Source: Oscillospiraceae bacterium (GTDB taxonomy: Bacteria; Bacillota; Clostridia; Oscillospirales; Oscillospiraceae). From it: DNA of 35,854 nucleotides. The notes beneath the pieces are model-generated. The model was given only the letters and a program-made list of their open reading frames with translations. It was not told the origin of the DNA and ran no database searches. Positions within the stretch are counted from its first letter, which is position 1. Each line of letters begins with the position of its first letter. Location of the stretch: positions 1 through 35,854 of the forward strand of contig JAHHSJ010000018.1 of NCBI GenBank assembly GCA_020025295.1, in the 5' to 3' direction. The position numbers and the translations under genes were made by a program. Below, one piece after another: positions 8,301 to 15,903 of this stretch.

Positions 8301-8962
8301 CAATTCGCCGCATAGCGGAGCTGAAGCGAGCCATCAGTAGTCTGGGTGCGGTCAATGTGGGCGCTATCGAGGAGTATGAGCGAGTCAATGAACGCTATAC
8401 CTACCTGTCTGAGCAGCGCGCCGATGTGGAAAAGGCCAAATCCGAGTTGGAGGACATCATCGAATCCATCACTGAGGAGATGAAGCAGATTTTTGCGGTT
8501 CAGTTCGAGCTGATTGCCAAATCCTTCTCCGAAACCTTCCAGGAGCTGTTCCGGGGCGGCAAAGCGTCGCTGGAGCTGGAGGATAAGAACGATATTCTGG
8601 GCTGCGGCATTGAAATCAAGGTTCAGCCGCCCGGAAAGAGCCTGAAAATCATCTCGCTGCTGTCCGGCGGTGAAAAGGCGTTCGTGGCAATCGCCCTGTA
8701 TTTTGCAATTCTCAAGGTCCGTCCCACTCCCTTTGTGGTGATGGACGAGATCGAGGCCGCATTGGATGACGCCAATGTCACGCGCTTTGCCCGGTATATG
8801 CGGAATCTGACCGATCACACCCAGTTCATCGTGATTACGCACCGCCGCGGTACCATGGAAGAAGCGGATGTGCTCTACGGTGTCACGATGCAGGAGCAGG
8901 GTATTTCCCGTATGCTGACCATCAACCTCAACGATGTTGAGCGTGAACTTCATATTAAGTAA
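5393..8962 (+). CDS. smc: Chromosome partition protein SMC
   Basis: ATPase of the bacterial condensin complex, acting with ScpA/ScpB (not in this window) to compact and segregate the chromosome. The 1189-residue length fits the family. Walker A GPNGSGKSN is at 31-39, two long coiled-coil arms flank a hinge at about 520-665 (GVRGPVAGLL to VTLDGQVLNAGGSMTGGS), and the signature LSGGEKAFVA (about 1089) and Walker B VVMDEIEAALDDAN (about 1115) close the head. The TTG at 5393 is the best start: GAGGTG lies six bases upstream and the product begins MYLKALEIQGFKSF, as in homologues. It is first in a long cotranscribed run and is followed 12 bases later by ftsY, a common Firmicutes pairing. Confidence 0.97.
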   Translation: MYLKALEIQGFKSFPDKTVLTFGEDITAIVGPNGSGKSNISDAILWVMGEQSSRALRGGKMEDVIFGGTLKRKQMGFAEVSLILDNSNHIFDRPEAEVMVTRRYYRSGESEYFINKASCRLRDINEMFMDTGLGREGYSIIGQGKVDAILSVKSADRREVFEEAAGISRYRHRKEEAERKLDHTADNLVRISDKIEELELQVEPLRVQSEKAKKFLVCREELRGLEISVWMEQLDRLKESNRKLMSDYETAVSDRDAASQAREELYRRAEALAEEMQERERAVELVRTEASQLEETAGELEADIAVLKTEARNNLENADRLRREMDQHGGRAQSVADQIAERKQRLEDMTLRRNELCRQLAEQQKQAEEMRSSAGTLAGELEELRRLEKIQEASAGDARALLSALTAAQQELLDRETTLQSAIQEAAARLEDAEKRAKEKRRELDHAVEERDSVGNVISGYELRRQSRQKKVDTVNDQVVKLTMDEHAAASRIHMLSEMEKLYEGYSKAVKTVMQCADRGQLKGVRGPVAGLLKVPDAYTVAIEIALGGAMQNIVVEREEDGKAAISYLKRRDSGRATFLPMDAVRPNSIQEQDLRRRSGVVGVANELIEFDPQYKNVFANLLGRVIVAEDMDAAISIARAYHHRYRIVTLDGQVLNAGGSMTGGSVSRSAGILSRSNELERLQKQIDGVRRNLAEGKRNLSEAQRELTEASYELEVAQNQKREWDRTVLRLQGEQGQFDILLKSLHQSMDSYHAERSGLKDRLRQTEADTEAAKLRISELEGESAAIRVQAEGKAAGEAALQEKSRSITDTVAELNLELASLDAESGAVRQAMEELLSLQSGLATDQDLRRDMIRACGEKEQQLNAQIRSQQEKLAALREQKRGLEARIHALTDERLQLEGQRTQADRDARDKNETLMALERDCARLEQKKVSAEMEEKTILDKLWDNYELSHSEAEKQRKELESLQKAIRRIAELKRAISSLGAVNVGAIEEYERVNERYTYLSEQRADVEKAKSELEDIIESITEEMKQIFAVQFELIAKSFSETFQELFRGGKASLELEDKNDILGCGIEIKVQPPGKSLKIISLLSGGEKAFVAIALYFAILKVRPTPFVVMDEIEAALDDANVTRFARYMRNLTDHTQFIVITHRRGTMEEADVLYGVTMQEQGISRMLTINLNDVERELHIK

Positions 8963-8974
8963 GGGGTAAACAAC

Positions 8975-9841
8975 ATGGGTTTTTTTGATAAAATTAAAAA
9001 GCTTGCGATTTTCAGCGGCTTTACCAAGCTGACCGACGAGTTCTTTGACGAGCTGGAGGAGTCCCTGATTCTTGCGGATATGGGCATGGAAACCACCATG
9101 AAGGCGGTCGAAGAGCTGCGCCGCCGCACCAAGGCAAACCACATCAAGGATGTGGAGGGCGGCAGAGAGTGCATGAAGGAGATCCTTGCGGAGATGCTTC
9201 AGGTGGGCGATCTGTCCTTGGATCTGTCCGGCAAGCCGGCTGTGGTGCTGTTCATCGGCGTCAACGGCGTGGGTAAGACCACGACCATCGGTAAGATCGG
9301 TCATGACCTGAAGGAGCAGGGACAGAAAGTGATTTTTGCCGCTGCTGATACCTTCCGTGCCGCCGCTGCGGAGCAGCTGGCCATTTGGGCGGACCGCTGC
9401 GGCGTGGAAATCGTCAAGCAGGGCGAGGGTGCTGACCCTGCCGCTGTGGTCTACGATTCTCTGACGGCTGCCAAGGCCCGCAAGGCGGATGTGGTGCTGA
9501 TTGATACCGCAGGCCGCCTGCACAATAAGGCAAATCTGATGAACGAGCTGAATAAGATCAGCCGTGTCGTGGATCAGGTCTGCCCCGACTCCAGCCGGGA
9601 GACCTTGCTGGTGCTGGACGCCACCACCGGACAGAATGGCCTGATTCAGGCCAAGCAGTTCAAGGAGGCCGCCGGCATTACCGGCATTGCCCTTACCAAG
9701 CTGGATGGAACCGCCAAGGGCGGTATTGCCATCGCCATCGCTCAGGAGCTGGGCGTGCCGGTGAAGTTTGCCGGTGTGGGCGAAGGCATTGATGATTTGA
9801 AGCCGTTTGATCCGGCTGCATTTGCAGACGCTTTGATTTGA
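8975..9841 (+). CDS. ftsY: Signal recognition particle receptor FtsY
   Basis: GTPase that docks SRP-bound ribosomes at the membrane for cotranslational insertion. The 288 residues consist almost only of the NG core: N domain (about 1-80), G1 loop GVNGVGKTTT (95-104), the DTFRAAA motif (125-131), DTAGR (about 177-181) and TKLDGTAKGG (about 236-245). The acidic A domain found in the E. coli protein is absent, as in many Gram-positive bacteria, with a short amphipathic N-terminus (MGFFDKIKKL) instead. AGGGG precedes the ATG. The gene starts 12 bases after the smc stop codon. Confidence 0.96.
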   Translation: MGFFDKIKKLAIFSGFTKLTDEFFDELEESLILADMGMETTMKAVEELRRRTKANHIKDVEGGRECMKEILAEMLQVGDLSLDLSGKPAVVLFIGVNGVGKTTTIGKIGHDLKEQGQKVIFAAADTFRAAAAEQLAIWADRCGVEIVKQGEGADPAAVVYDSLTAAKARKADVVLIDTAGRLHNKANLMNELNKISRVVDQVCPDSSRETLLVLDATTGQNGLIQAKQFKEAAGITGIALTKLDGTAKGGIAIAIAQELGVPVKFAGVGEGIDDLKPFDPAAFADALI

Positions 9842-9861
9842 AATGCAAGGAGGATGTACTT

Positions 9862-10584
9862 ATGGCAAGAATGGATGGCCGCGCCAACGATGAGCTGCGC
9901 CCGGTCGTAATTACTCCCGATGTAAATGGTTTTGCCGAGGGCAGTGTACTGATTAAATGCGGTCAGACACAGGTGATGGTCACCGCCTCGGTGGAGGACT
10001 GCGTGCCGCCCCATGTCCCGGAGGGACAGGGCTGGATCACGGCAGAATATAATATGCTGCCCCGTGCCAATCGCACCCGCTCCCGCCGGGACATCTCCAA
10101 GCTGAAGTTGAATGGCCGCAGTGCGGAGATTCAGCGGCTGATCGGCCGCTCCCTTCGTGCGGCGGTAGATATGAAGAAGCTGGGGCCCCATATGATTACC
10201 ATTGACTGCGATGTGCTGCAGGCCGACGGCGGTACCCGTACCGCATCCATTACCGGCGGCTTTGTTGCGCTGGCATTGGCGGTGAAGAAGCTGATGCGAG
10301 AGGGTGAACTGCAGGAGAACCCCATCATCCACACCGTGGCGGCGATTTCTGCCGGTATTGTGCATGATGAGCCCATGCTGGATCTGCAGTATTATGAGGA
10401 TTCCGCCGCACAGGTGGACTTCAACTGCGTCATGACCGAATCGGGAGAACTGATTGAAATTCAGGGTACCGGAGAAGGCCGTTCCTTCACTCTGGACGAG
10501 CAGGCGGAGCTGATTCGCCTGTGCAGCAAGGGCATCCGGGAATTGAATGTCCTCCAGCAGGAAGTGGTAGGTGATTTGCAGTGA
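9862..10584 (+). CDS. rph: Ribonuclease PH
   Basis: Phosphorolytic 3'-5' exoribonuclease that trims nucleotides from tRNA and other RNA 3' ends; active as a hexamer. The 240 residues span a complete single RNase PH domain from MARMDGRANDELRPV through EGQGWITAEYNMLPRAN, RSRRDISKLKLNGRS (with the substrate-binding arginines) and DCDVLQADGGTRTASITGG. The ATG at 9862 follows a strong AAGGAGGA by seven bases. The gene starts 20 bases after ftsY and overlaps the next gene by four bases. Confidence 0.96.
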   Translation: MARMDGRANDELRPVVITPDVNGFAEGSVLIKCGQTQVMVTASVEDCVPPHVPEGQGWITAEYNMLPRANRTRSRRDISKLKLNGRSAEIQRLIGRSLRAAVDMKKLGPHMITIDCDVLQADGGTRTASITGGFVALALAVKKLMREGELQENPIIHTVAAISAGIVHDEPMLDLQYYEDSAAQVDFNCVMTESGELIEIQGTGEGRSFTLDEQAELIRLCSKGIRELNVLQQEVVGDLQ

Positions 10585-11198
10585 AAGCGGTTCTGGCAAG
10601 CCATAATCCGGGCAAACTGAAGGAAATGCAGCTCTGGCTGGAGCCTTTGGGCATCGAGCTGGTGCTGGAGAGCGATCTTGGCATCAATATCGAGGTAGAG
10701 GAGATCGGCCGTACCTTTGAGGAGAATTCTCTGCTGAAGGCAGCCACCGTGGCCCGAGCCACCAAGATGCTGGCCATTGCCGATGATTCCGGCCTCTGCG
10801 TGGAGGCACTCAACGGAGAACCCGGTATCCGTACCGCCCGGTACGGCGGCGAGGGGCTGGATGATAAGGGCCGGTATGAGCTGCTGCTGGAGAATATGAA
10901 GGGGGAGAGCAACCGGAACGCCAAGTTCGTGAGTGTGGTCACCTGCGTGTTCCCCAATGCGGACATCGTTTCCGCCCGTGGCGAGCTGCACGGAGCCATT
11001 GGCTATAACCCCATCGGAACCGGCGGCTTCGGCTATGACCCGGTATTTATCGTAACGAATATGCGTAAAACTCTGGCTCAGATGACCATGAAGGAGCGGC
11101 AGAGCTGTTCTCACCGAGCAGCTGCCATCCGTTCGCTGGCAGGGAAGCTGGAAGCATACAAGAATCAGAAGAAAGAGGAGGGCATTGAATGGAATTGA
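10581..11198 (+). CDS. rdgB: Non-canonical purine NTP pyrophosphatase (RdgB/HAM1)
   Basis: Hydrolyses dITP, ITP and XTP to the monophosphates, keeping deaminated purines out of DNA and RNA. The 205-residue protein has the family motifs in order: SHNPGKLKE near the N-terminus, GRTFEENSLLKA, ADDSGLCVEAL with GEPGIRTARYGG, and GTGGFGYDPVFI. It starts at a GTG whose last two bases belong to the rph stop codon (GTGA overlap), implying translational coupling. The rph-rdgB pairing is common in bacteria. Confidence 0.95.
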   Translation: MKAVLASHNPGKLKEMQLWLEPLGIELVLESDLGINIEVEEIGRTFEENSLLKAATVARATKMLAIADDSGLCVEALNGEPGIRTARYGGEGLDDKGRYELLLENMKGESNRNAKFVSVVTCVFPNADIVSARGELHGAIGYNPIGTGGFGYDPVFIVTNMRKTLAQMTMKERQSCSHRAAAIRSLAGKLEAYKNQKKEEGIEWN

Positions 11199-11497
11199 CC
11201 AGCAAGCAGAGAGCACAGCTCAGAAGTCTTGCCAATGGCATTGACACGATTGTGATTGTAGGTAAAGACGGTGTCGGCGACAACCTTGTCACTCAGGTGA
11301 ACGACGCTCTGGAGAGCCGTGAACTGGTGAAGGGCAAGGTGCTGGAGACCTGTGAATACACCCCCAGAGAGATCTGCGACCAGCTGAGCAAGCTGACCCG
11401 CAGCGAGCAGGTGCAGGTGATCGGCTCCAAATTTGTGCTGTATCGTCAGTCTCATAGAAAAGATAAGAAAGACAAGATCGTTTTGGTCAGAAAGTGA
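11189..11497 (+). CDS. yhbY: CRM-domain RNA-binding protein YhbY
   Basis: Small (102-residue) ribosome-assembly-associated RNA-binding protein of the CRM/YhbY family. The N-terminal MELTSKQRAQLRSLA, the IVIVGKDGVGDNLVTQ segment bearing the family's glycine-rich GxxG-type loop, and a C-terminal QVIGSKFVLYRQS strand are typical. Its ATG overlaps the end of rdgB by ten bases and follows GAGGAGG. Its place before nadD and rsfS agrees with a ribosome-biogenesis cluster seen in other Firmicutes. Confidence 0.93.
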   Translation: MELTSKQRAQLRSLANGIDTIVIVGKDGVGDNLVTQVNDALESRELVKGKVLETCEYTPREICDQLSKLTRSEQVQVIGSKFVLYRQSHRKDKKDKIVLVRK

Positions 11498-11507
11498 TGT
11501 GTGACCT

Positions 11508-12713
11508 ATGCGGATTGGAATTTACGGTGGAACCTTTGACCCCATCCACCGGGGTCATATGGCTGCGGCAAAGGCTGCGGCAGACCGGCTTGCGCTGGAC
11601 CGCTTGCTGCTGATTCCCGCCGGTGTGCCTCCCCACAAGGCGCTTTCCAATGCCAGTGCGGAAGGGACGCACCGTCTGGAAATGACCAGATTGGCGGCGG
11701 ACCGACTGGGACTTTCGATTCCCGTCGATGTACTTGACATAGAGCTTTGCCGTGAGGGCAAGAGTTATACCTGTGACACCCTGCGCACACTAAGAGAGCA
11801 ATATCCCGAGGACGAGCTGTGGCTGCTGATGGGAACGGATATGTTCCTCACGCTGCACCAGTGGTATCGTCCGGAAGAGATCCTGTCGATTGCCGGTGTC
11901 TGTGCCTTCGGTCGTAAGCCGGAGGATGTGGACACCCAGTTCTCCGCACAGAAGCAGTATCTGGAGGAAACCTACGGAGCGAAGGTGGTCATCCTGAACC
12001 TTCCGGAGCTGGTGGAGGTGTCCTCTACGGAGATCCGGGCAGCACTTGCCGAAGGCAAACGCCCCGAGACGCTGGATGAGTCCATCTACGGCTATATTCT
12101 CCGTTTCGGCCTCTATGGAACCCATAAGGATTTGAAGCACCTCAATTGGGAAGACCTGCGTGCCTGCTCCTACTCTATGATTCGTGCCAAACGAATCCCC
12201 CATGTCCGGGGTTGTGAGGAAGAGGCAGTGCGCCTTGCCCGCATCTGGGGTGTGGACGAAAATCTGGCTCGGGCGGCTGCAATTTTGCATGACTGCACCA
12301 AGTATTGGAGTCTGGAGGAGCATAAGGCGCTGTGCGAAAAGTGCGGGATTGCGCTTGACGATTTGGAACAATCTGCTGTAAAATTACTCCATTCCAAAAC
12401 CGGAGCCTGCATTGCGCATGAGGTTTTCGGTATGCCTGACGAGGTGTGCAAAGCGATTTTCTGGCACACCACGGGTAAGGTGAATATGACTACACTGGAA
12501 AAGATCCTCTATATCGCCGACTATATGGAGCCCAACCGCAAGTTCAGCGGGGTAGAAAAGCTGCGTGCGCTGGTCTATACGGACCTTGACGCAGCGTGTT
12601 TGCTGGGACTTGAGATGAGCGTGGCGGATCTGGAACGCCGGGGTAATCCGGTGCATAAAAACACCTGGGAAGCAAGAGACTTCCTCAGAAAGGAGAAAAA
12701 CAATGGCTGTTGA
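11508..12713 (+). CDS. nadD: Fusion: nicotinate-nucleotide adenylyltransferase (NadD) and HD-domain hydrolase (YqeK)
   Basis: One 401-residue frame carries two enzymes usually made from adjacent genes. Residues 1 to about 200 are NadD, which adenylylates nicotinate mononucleotide in NAD synthesis: GTFDPIHRGH (8-17) and SSTEIR (172-177) are the nucleotidyltransferase motifs. Residues from about 212 to 393 match YqeK, an HD-superfamily diadenosine-tetraphosphate hydrolase: H232, AAILHDCTKYW with H261/D262, WHTTG with H320, and IADYMEPNR with D338. No stop or frameshift separates the halves. The Shine-Dalgarno before the ATG at 11508 is weak and the gene begins ten bases after yhbY, so coupling is likely. 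It overlaps rsfS by eleven bases. The nadD-yqeK-rsfS order is the usual Firmicutes order with the first two joined. Confidence 0.95.
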   Translation: MRIGIYGGTFDPIHRGHMAAAKAAADRLALDRLLLIPAGVPPHKALSNASAEGTHRLEMTRLAADRLGLSIPVDVLDIELCREGKSYTCDTLRTLREQYPEDELWLLMGTDMFLTLHQWYRPEEILSIAGVCAFGRKPEDVDTQFSAQKQYLEETYGAKVVILNLPELVEVSSTEIRAALAEGKRPETLDESIYGYILRFGLYGTHKDLKHLNWEDLRACSYSMIRAKRIPHVRGCEEEAVRLARIWGVDENLARAAAILHDCTKYWSLEEHKALCEKCGIALDDLEQSAVKLLHSKTGACIAHEVFGMPDEVCKAIFWHTTGKVNMTTLEKILYIADYMEPNRKFSGVEKLRALVYTDLDAACLLGLEMSVADLERRGNPVHKNTWEARDFLRKEKNNGC

Positions 12714-13068
12714 ATCCATTGTCACCATGGAGGCCGCCGTTAAGGCGCTGGATCAGAAGAAAGGTAAGAATATTCGTGTGCTGCACACCGGAGAACTGAC
12801 CACTCTGGCGGATTACTTTGTGCTGTGCACCGCCGGTTCCACGACGCAGGTGAAGGCACTGTGCGACATCTGCGAGGAAGAGGTGGAGAAGGCCGGCGGC
12901 GAGCTGCACCACAGAGAGGGATTCCGTGACGGCGGATGGGTCCTGCTGGACTTCTCCGATGTTGTGGTTCATGTATTCTTGGACGAAGAGCGTGATTTTT
13001 ACGATTTGGAGCGCCTTTGGTCCGATGCAGAAGAGGTTGATATCTCTGAGTATCTGAGCGAGGATTAA
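12703..13068 (+). CDS. rsfS: Ribosomal silencing factor RsfS
   Basis: Binds ribosomal protein uL14 on the 50S subunit and blocks subunit joining in slow growth or starvation. The 121 residues carry the family core: DYFVLCTAGSTTQVKALCD, then EGFRDGGWVLLDFSDVVVHVFLDEERDFYDLERLW. The start overlaps the nadD/yqeK end by eleven bases and has AAGGAG seven bases upstream. leuS starts 32 bases after it. Confidence 0.95.
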   Translation: MAVESIVTMEAAVKALDQKKGKNIRVLHTGELTTLADYFVLCTAGSTTQVKALCDICEEEVEKAGGELHHREGFRDGGWVLLDFSDVVVHVFLDEERDFYDLERLWSDAEEVDISEYLSED

Positions 13069-13100
13069 GCTCTGAAATTTGATAGAAAGCGTGAGTTAAG

Positions 13101-15527
13101 TTGAAGTACGATTTTACTGCGATAGAGAAAAAGTGGCAGAAGCGGTGGAAGGAGAGCGATTCCTTCCATGCCGTGACCGGTGATACCACCCGTCCCAAGT
13201 GGTTTGGTCTGGTGGAATTCCCCTATCCCTCCGGACAGGGTCTGCATGTGGGACACGCCCGCCCTTATACCGCAATGGATGTGATCGCCCGCAAGAAGCG
13301 TATGGATGGTTATAATGTGCTGTTCCCCATTGGCTACGACGCCTTTGGCCTGCCTACGGAGAACTACGCCATTAAGATGCATATCCACCCCTCCAAGGTG
13401 ACTGCGGATAACATCGCCAATTTCCGCGCTCAGCTGGAAATGCTGGGTTATTCCTTTGACTGGGACCGTGAGCTGGATACCACCGATCCCAACTACTACA
13501 AGTGGACCCAGTGGATCTTCCTGCAGCTGTTCAAGAAGGGCTTGGCCTATAAGACCAGCATGCCCGTGAACTGGTGCACCTCTTGCAAGTGCGTGCTGGC
13601 CAATGAAGAAGTGGTCAACGGCGTTTGCGAGCGCTGCGGCGCACCTGTGGTCCGCAAGGAGAAGAGCCAGTGGATGCTGAAGATCACCGAGTATGCCCAG
13701 AAGCTGATCGACGGTCTGGATACGGTGGACTTCCTGCCCCGTGTCATCACCCAGCAGAAGAACTGGATCGGCCGTTCCACCGGTGCTGAGGTGAACTTCA
13801 CCACCACCGAGGGCGATGTGCTGACGGTCTATACCACTCGCTGCGACACTCTGTTCGGTGCAACCTATATGGTCATTGCCCCGGAGCATGAGGTGGTAGA
13901 GAAGTGGAGCGATAAGCTGGAGAATCTGGACGAGGTCCAGGCCTATGTCCGTGCTGCCGCAGCAAAGTCTGACTTTGAGCGCACCGAGCTTGCCAAGGAA
14001 AAGACCGGCGTGGAGCTGAAGGGCGTCCGTGCCATCAATCCCATCAATGGTAAGGAAATTCCGATCTTTATTTCCGACTATGTCTTGGCCACCTACGGCA
14101 CCGGTGCCATCATGGCTGTGCCTGCCCACGACTCCCGTGACTGGGACTTCGCCAAGGCCTTTAACCTGCCCATCATTCAGGTGGTGGCGAAGGAAGGCGA
14201 AGAGGTCGATGTGGAAAAGGCCGCATTCACCGATGTCGCTACTGGTGTGATGGTGAATTCCGGCTTCCTGACCGGCATGACCGTGGCGGATGCACAAAAG
14301 GCCATGATCGAGCATCTGGAGAAGGAAGGCATCGGTCACGCCAAGGTGAATTACAAGCTGCGTGACTGGGTGTTCTCCCGTCAGCGTTACTGGGGCGAGC
14401 CTATTCCCATTGTGAAGTGCCCCAAGTGCGGCTATGTGCCTGTGCCAGAGGATCAGCTGCCTCTGGTGCTGCCTGAGGTGGACAGCTACGAAACTACCGA
14501 TGACGGCGAATCTCCCCTGAGCGCCATGCGTGACTGGGTGGAGACCACCTGCCCCTGCTGCGGCGGCAAGGCCGAGCGTGAGACCGATACCATGCCTCAG
14601 TGGGCTGGTTCCTCTTGGTATTTCCTGCGTTATATGGACCCCAAGAACCCCGATGCTCTGGCTTCCAAGGAAGCACTCGATTATTGGGGACAGGTGGACT
14701 GGTATAACGGCGGCATGGAGCATACCACCCTGCATCTGCTGTACAGCCGTTTCTGGAACCACTTCCTCTATGACATCGGCGTCGTGCCCAATGCGGAGCC
14801 TTATCATAAGCGCACCAGCCACGGTATGATTCTGGGCGAGGGCGGCGAGAAGATGTCCAAGTCCAGAGGCAATGTGGTCAACCCCAACGATATTGTTGCC
14901 GAGTACGGTGCGGATACCATGCGTACCTATATCATGTTCATCGGTGACTTCGCCAAGGCTGCCGCATGGTCCTCCAAGGCTGTGGCCGGCTGCAAGCGTT
15001 TCCTGGACCGTGTCTGGAACCTGCAGGATATGGCAACGGACAGCATGGAGTATTCCGAGGCCAATGTGGCTGAAATCCATAAGGCCATCCGTAAGGTCAA
15101 TGATGATATCGAGGCCATGAAGTTCAATACCGCCATCGCCACCCTGATGAGTCTGGTCAACGGCTTCTACGCCAATGGCCTGTCCAAGGGCGATCTGAAG
15201 GCACTGGTTCTGATGCTCTCTCCTGTGGCTCCTCATATCTGCGAGGAGATCTGGTCCCATCTGGGCTGCGAGGGCATGGTCTGCGAGCAGAAGTGGCCCG
15301 AGTACGACGAGAGCAAGACCGTGGCCGCAACCACCAATCTGGCCGTCCAGATCGGCGGCAAGATGCGTGGCAACATTCAGGTTCCCACGGATGCAGAGCA
15401 GGATGAGGTCGTGAAGATTGCGCTGGCTGATCCCAAGATCGGCAAATATGCCGAGGGCATGGAGATTGTCAAGGTCATTCTGGTGAAGAACCGTCTGGTC
15501 AACCTGATTTTGAAGCCCAAAGCCTAA
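13101..15527 (+). CDS. leuS: Leucyl-tRNA synthetase
   Basis: Class I synthetase that charges tRNA-Leu. The 808 residues are of normal bacterial length. The HIGH-type motif lies in YPSGQGLHVGH (about 42-52) and the KMSKS loop at about 584-588. The CP1 editing domain keeps the catalytic aspartate region AHDSRDWDFAKAF; its threonine-rich motif reads TTRCDTLFGATY, with cysteine where many homologues have proline. Cysteine pairs (CTSC/CERC and CPKC/CPCC) suggest zinc-binding modules. It starts at a TTG (MKYDFTAIEKKWQ, like homologues) with only a weak GTGAG-type Shine-Dalgarno. No T-box fits into the 32-base gap, so it probably depends on the smc promoter. No terminator follows it before the rpsU promoter. 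Confidence 0.97.
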   Translation: MKYDFTAIEKKWQKRWKESDSFHAVTGDTTRPKWFGLVEFPYPSGQGLHVGHARPYTAMDVIARKKRMDGYNVLFPIGYDAFGLPTENYAIKMHIHPSKVTADNIANFRAQLEMLGYSFDWDRELDTTDPNYYKWTQWIFLQLFKKGLAYKTSMPVNWCTSCKCVLANEEVVNGVCERCGAPVVRKEKSQWMLKITEYAQKLIDGLDTVDFLPRVITQQKNWIGRSTGAEVNFTTTEGDVLTVYTTRCDTLFGATYMVIAPEHEVVEKWSDKLENLDEVQAYVRAAAAKSDFERTELAKEKTGVELKGVRAINPINGKEIPIFISDYVLATYGTGAIMAVPAHDSRDWDFAKAFNLPIIQVVAKEGEEVDVEKAAFTDVATGVMVNSGFLTGMTVADAQKAMIEHLEKEGIGHAKVNYKLRDWVFSRQRYWGEPIPIVKCPKCGYVPVPEDQLPLVLPEVDSYETTDDGESPLSAMRDWVETTCPCCGGKAERETDTMPQWAGSSWYFLRYMDPKNPDALASKEALDYWGQVDWYNGGMEHTTLHLLYSRFWNHFLYDIGVVPNAEPYHKRTSHGMILGEGGEKMSKSRGNVVNPNDIVAEYGADTMRTYIMFIGDFAKAAAWSSKAVAGCKRFLDRVWNLQDMATDSMEYSEANVAEIHKAIRKVNDDIEAMKFNTAIATLMSLVNGFYANGLSKGDLKALVLMLSPVAPHICEEIWSHLGCEGMVCEQKWPEYDESKTVAATTNLAVQIGGKMRGNIQVPTDAEQDEVVKIALADPKIGKYAEGMEIVKVILVKNRLVNLILKPKA

Positions 15528-15556
15528 AATTTAGTGCGAGTAGAGTGAAATTTCTA

Positions 15557-15585
15557 TTGACACAGAGACACGGACAGCGTACAAT
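15557..15585 (+). promoter_or_regulatory. Promoter of rpsU
   Basis: TTGACA (15557-15562) and TACAAT (15580-15585) with a 17-base spacer, 30 bases after the leuS stop codon. Expected transcription start is near 15592, giving a leader of about 73 bases. Confidence 0.85.
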
Positions 15586-15612
15586 AGTCAGGTAAGGCTA
15601 TGAGTGCCTGTT

Positions 15613-15657
15613 CATGCCCTGTTGAAATATAACTCCCTGGGCATTTCGGAGGGAGGG
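15613..15657 (+). promoter_or_regulatory. rpsU leader with two mutually exclusive stems
   Basis: CTCCCT (15633-15638) can pair with AGGGAG (15650-15655), which overlaps the Shine-Dalgarno and would hide it. Alternatively ATGCCC (15614-15619) pairs with GGGCAT (15639-15644). Each stem places a strand of the other in its loop. This could be translational control of S21, but the stems are only six bases long; the structure is inferred by eye. Confidence 0.35.
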
Positions 15658-15664
15658 AAATTAG

Positions 15665-15847
15665 ATGTCTGAAGTCCGCGTTAGAGAAAATGAGTCTCTG
15701 GACAGCGCCCTGAAGCGCTTCAAGCGCAGCTGCGCCAAGTCCGGTGTTCTGGCTGAGGTTCGCCGCCGTGAGCACTACGAGAGCCCCAGTGTCAAGCGTC
15801 GCAAGAAGTCTGAGGCTGCCCGTAAGAATCGCAAGAAGTTCTATTGA
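15665..15847 (+). CDS. rpsU: 30S ribosomal protein S21
   Basis: Small basic component of the 30S subunit near the mRNA exit, 60 residues. It reads MSEVRVRENESLDSALKRFK at the start, then the conserved EVRRREHYE and the basic tail ending KKFY. The Shine-Dalgarno GGAGGG lies seven bases before the ATG. It has its own promoter and a strong terminator, so it is probably monocistronic with some readthrough from leuS. Confidence 0.97.
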   Translation: MSEVRVRENESLDSALKRFKRSCAKSGVLAEVRRREHYESPSVKRRKKSEAARKNRKKFY

Positions 15848-15860
15848 TCGATTTGATCAT

Positions 15861-15890
15861 AAAAGCCCCCTGCTGATGCAGGGGGCTTTT
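15861..15890. terminator. Bidirectional terminator between rpsU and the GH18-like gene
   Basis: Perfect 12-bp stem (15861-15872 with 15879-15890, AAAAGCCCCCTG) with a six-base loop. Both sides carry T runs on the outgoing strand, so it can serve rpsU and the convergent gene ending at 15904. Confidence 0.9.
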
Positions 15891-15903
15891 AGTTTTGCCT
15901 TTG

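Noticed and set aside
6509..9523. Very long leftward open frame (about 1000 codons) across smc and ftsY
   Set aside because: It is exactly antisense to two recognised genes, has no ribosome binding site, and its leucine/glutamine/histidine-rich composition is typical of the shadow of a coding strand rich in K/E/Q codons.
13069..13100. T-box or other aminoacyl-tRNA-sensing leader before leuS
   Set aside because: The gap is only 32 bases and holds no stem-loop or T-box sequence; the lysS gap is likewise too short.
13065..15260. Long leftward open frame across leuS
   Set aside because: Antisense shadow of leuS, which has complete synthetase motifs on the other strand.
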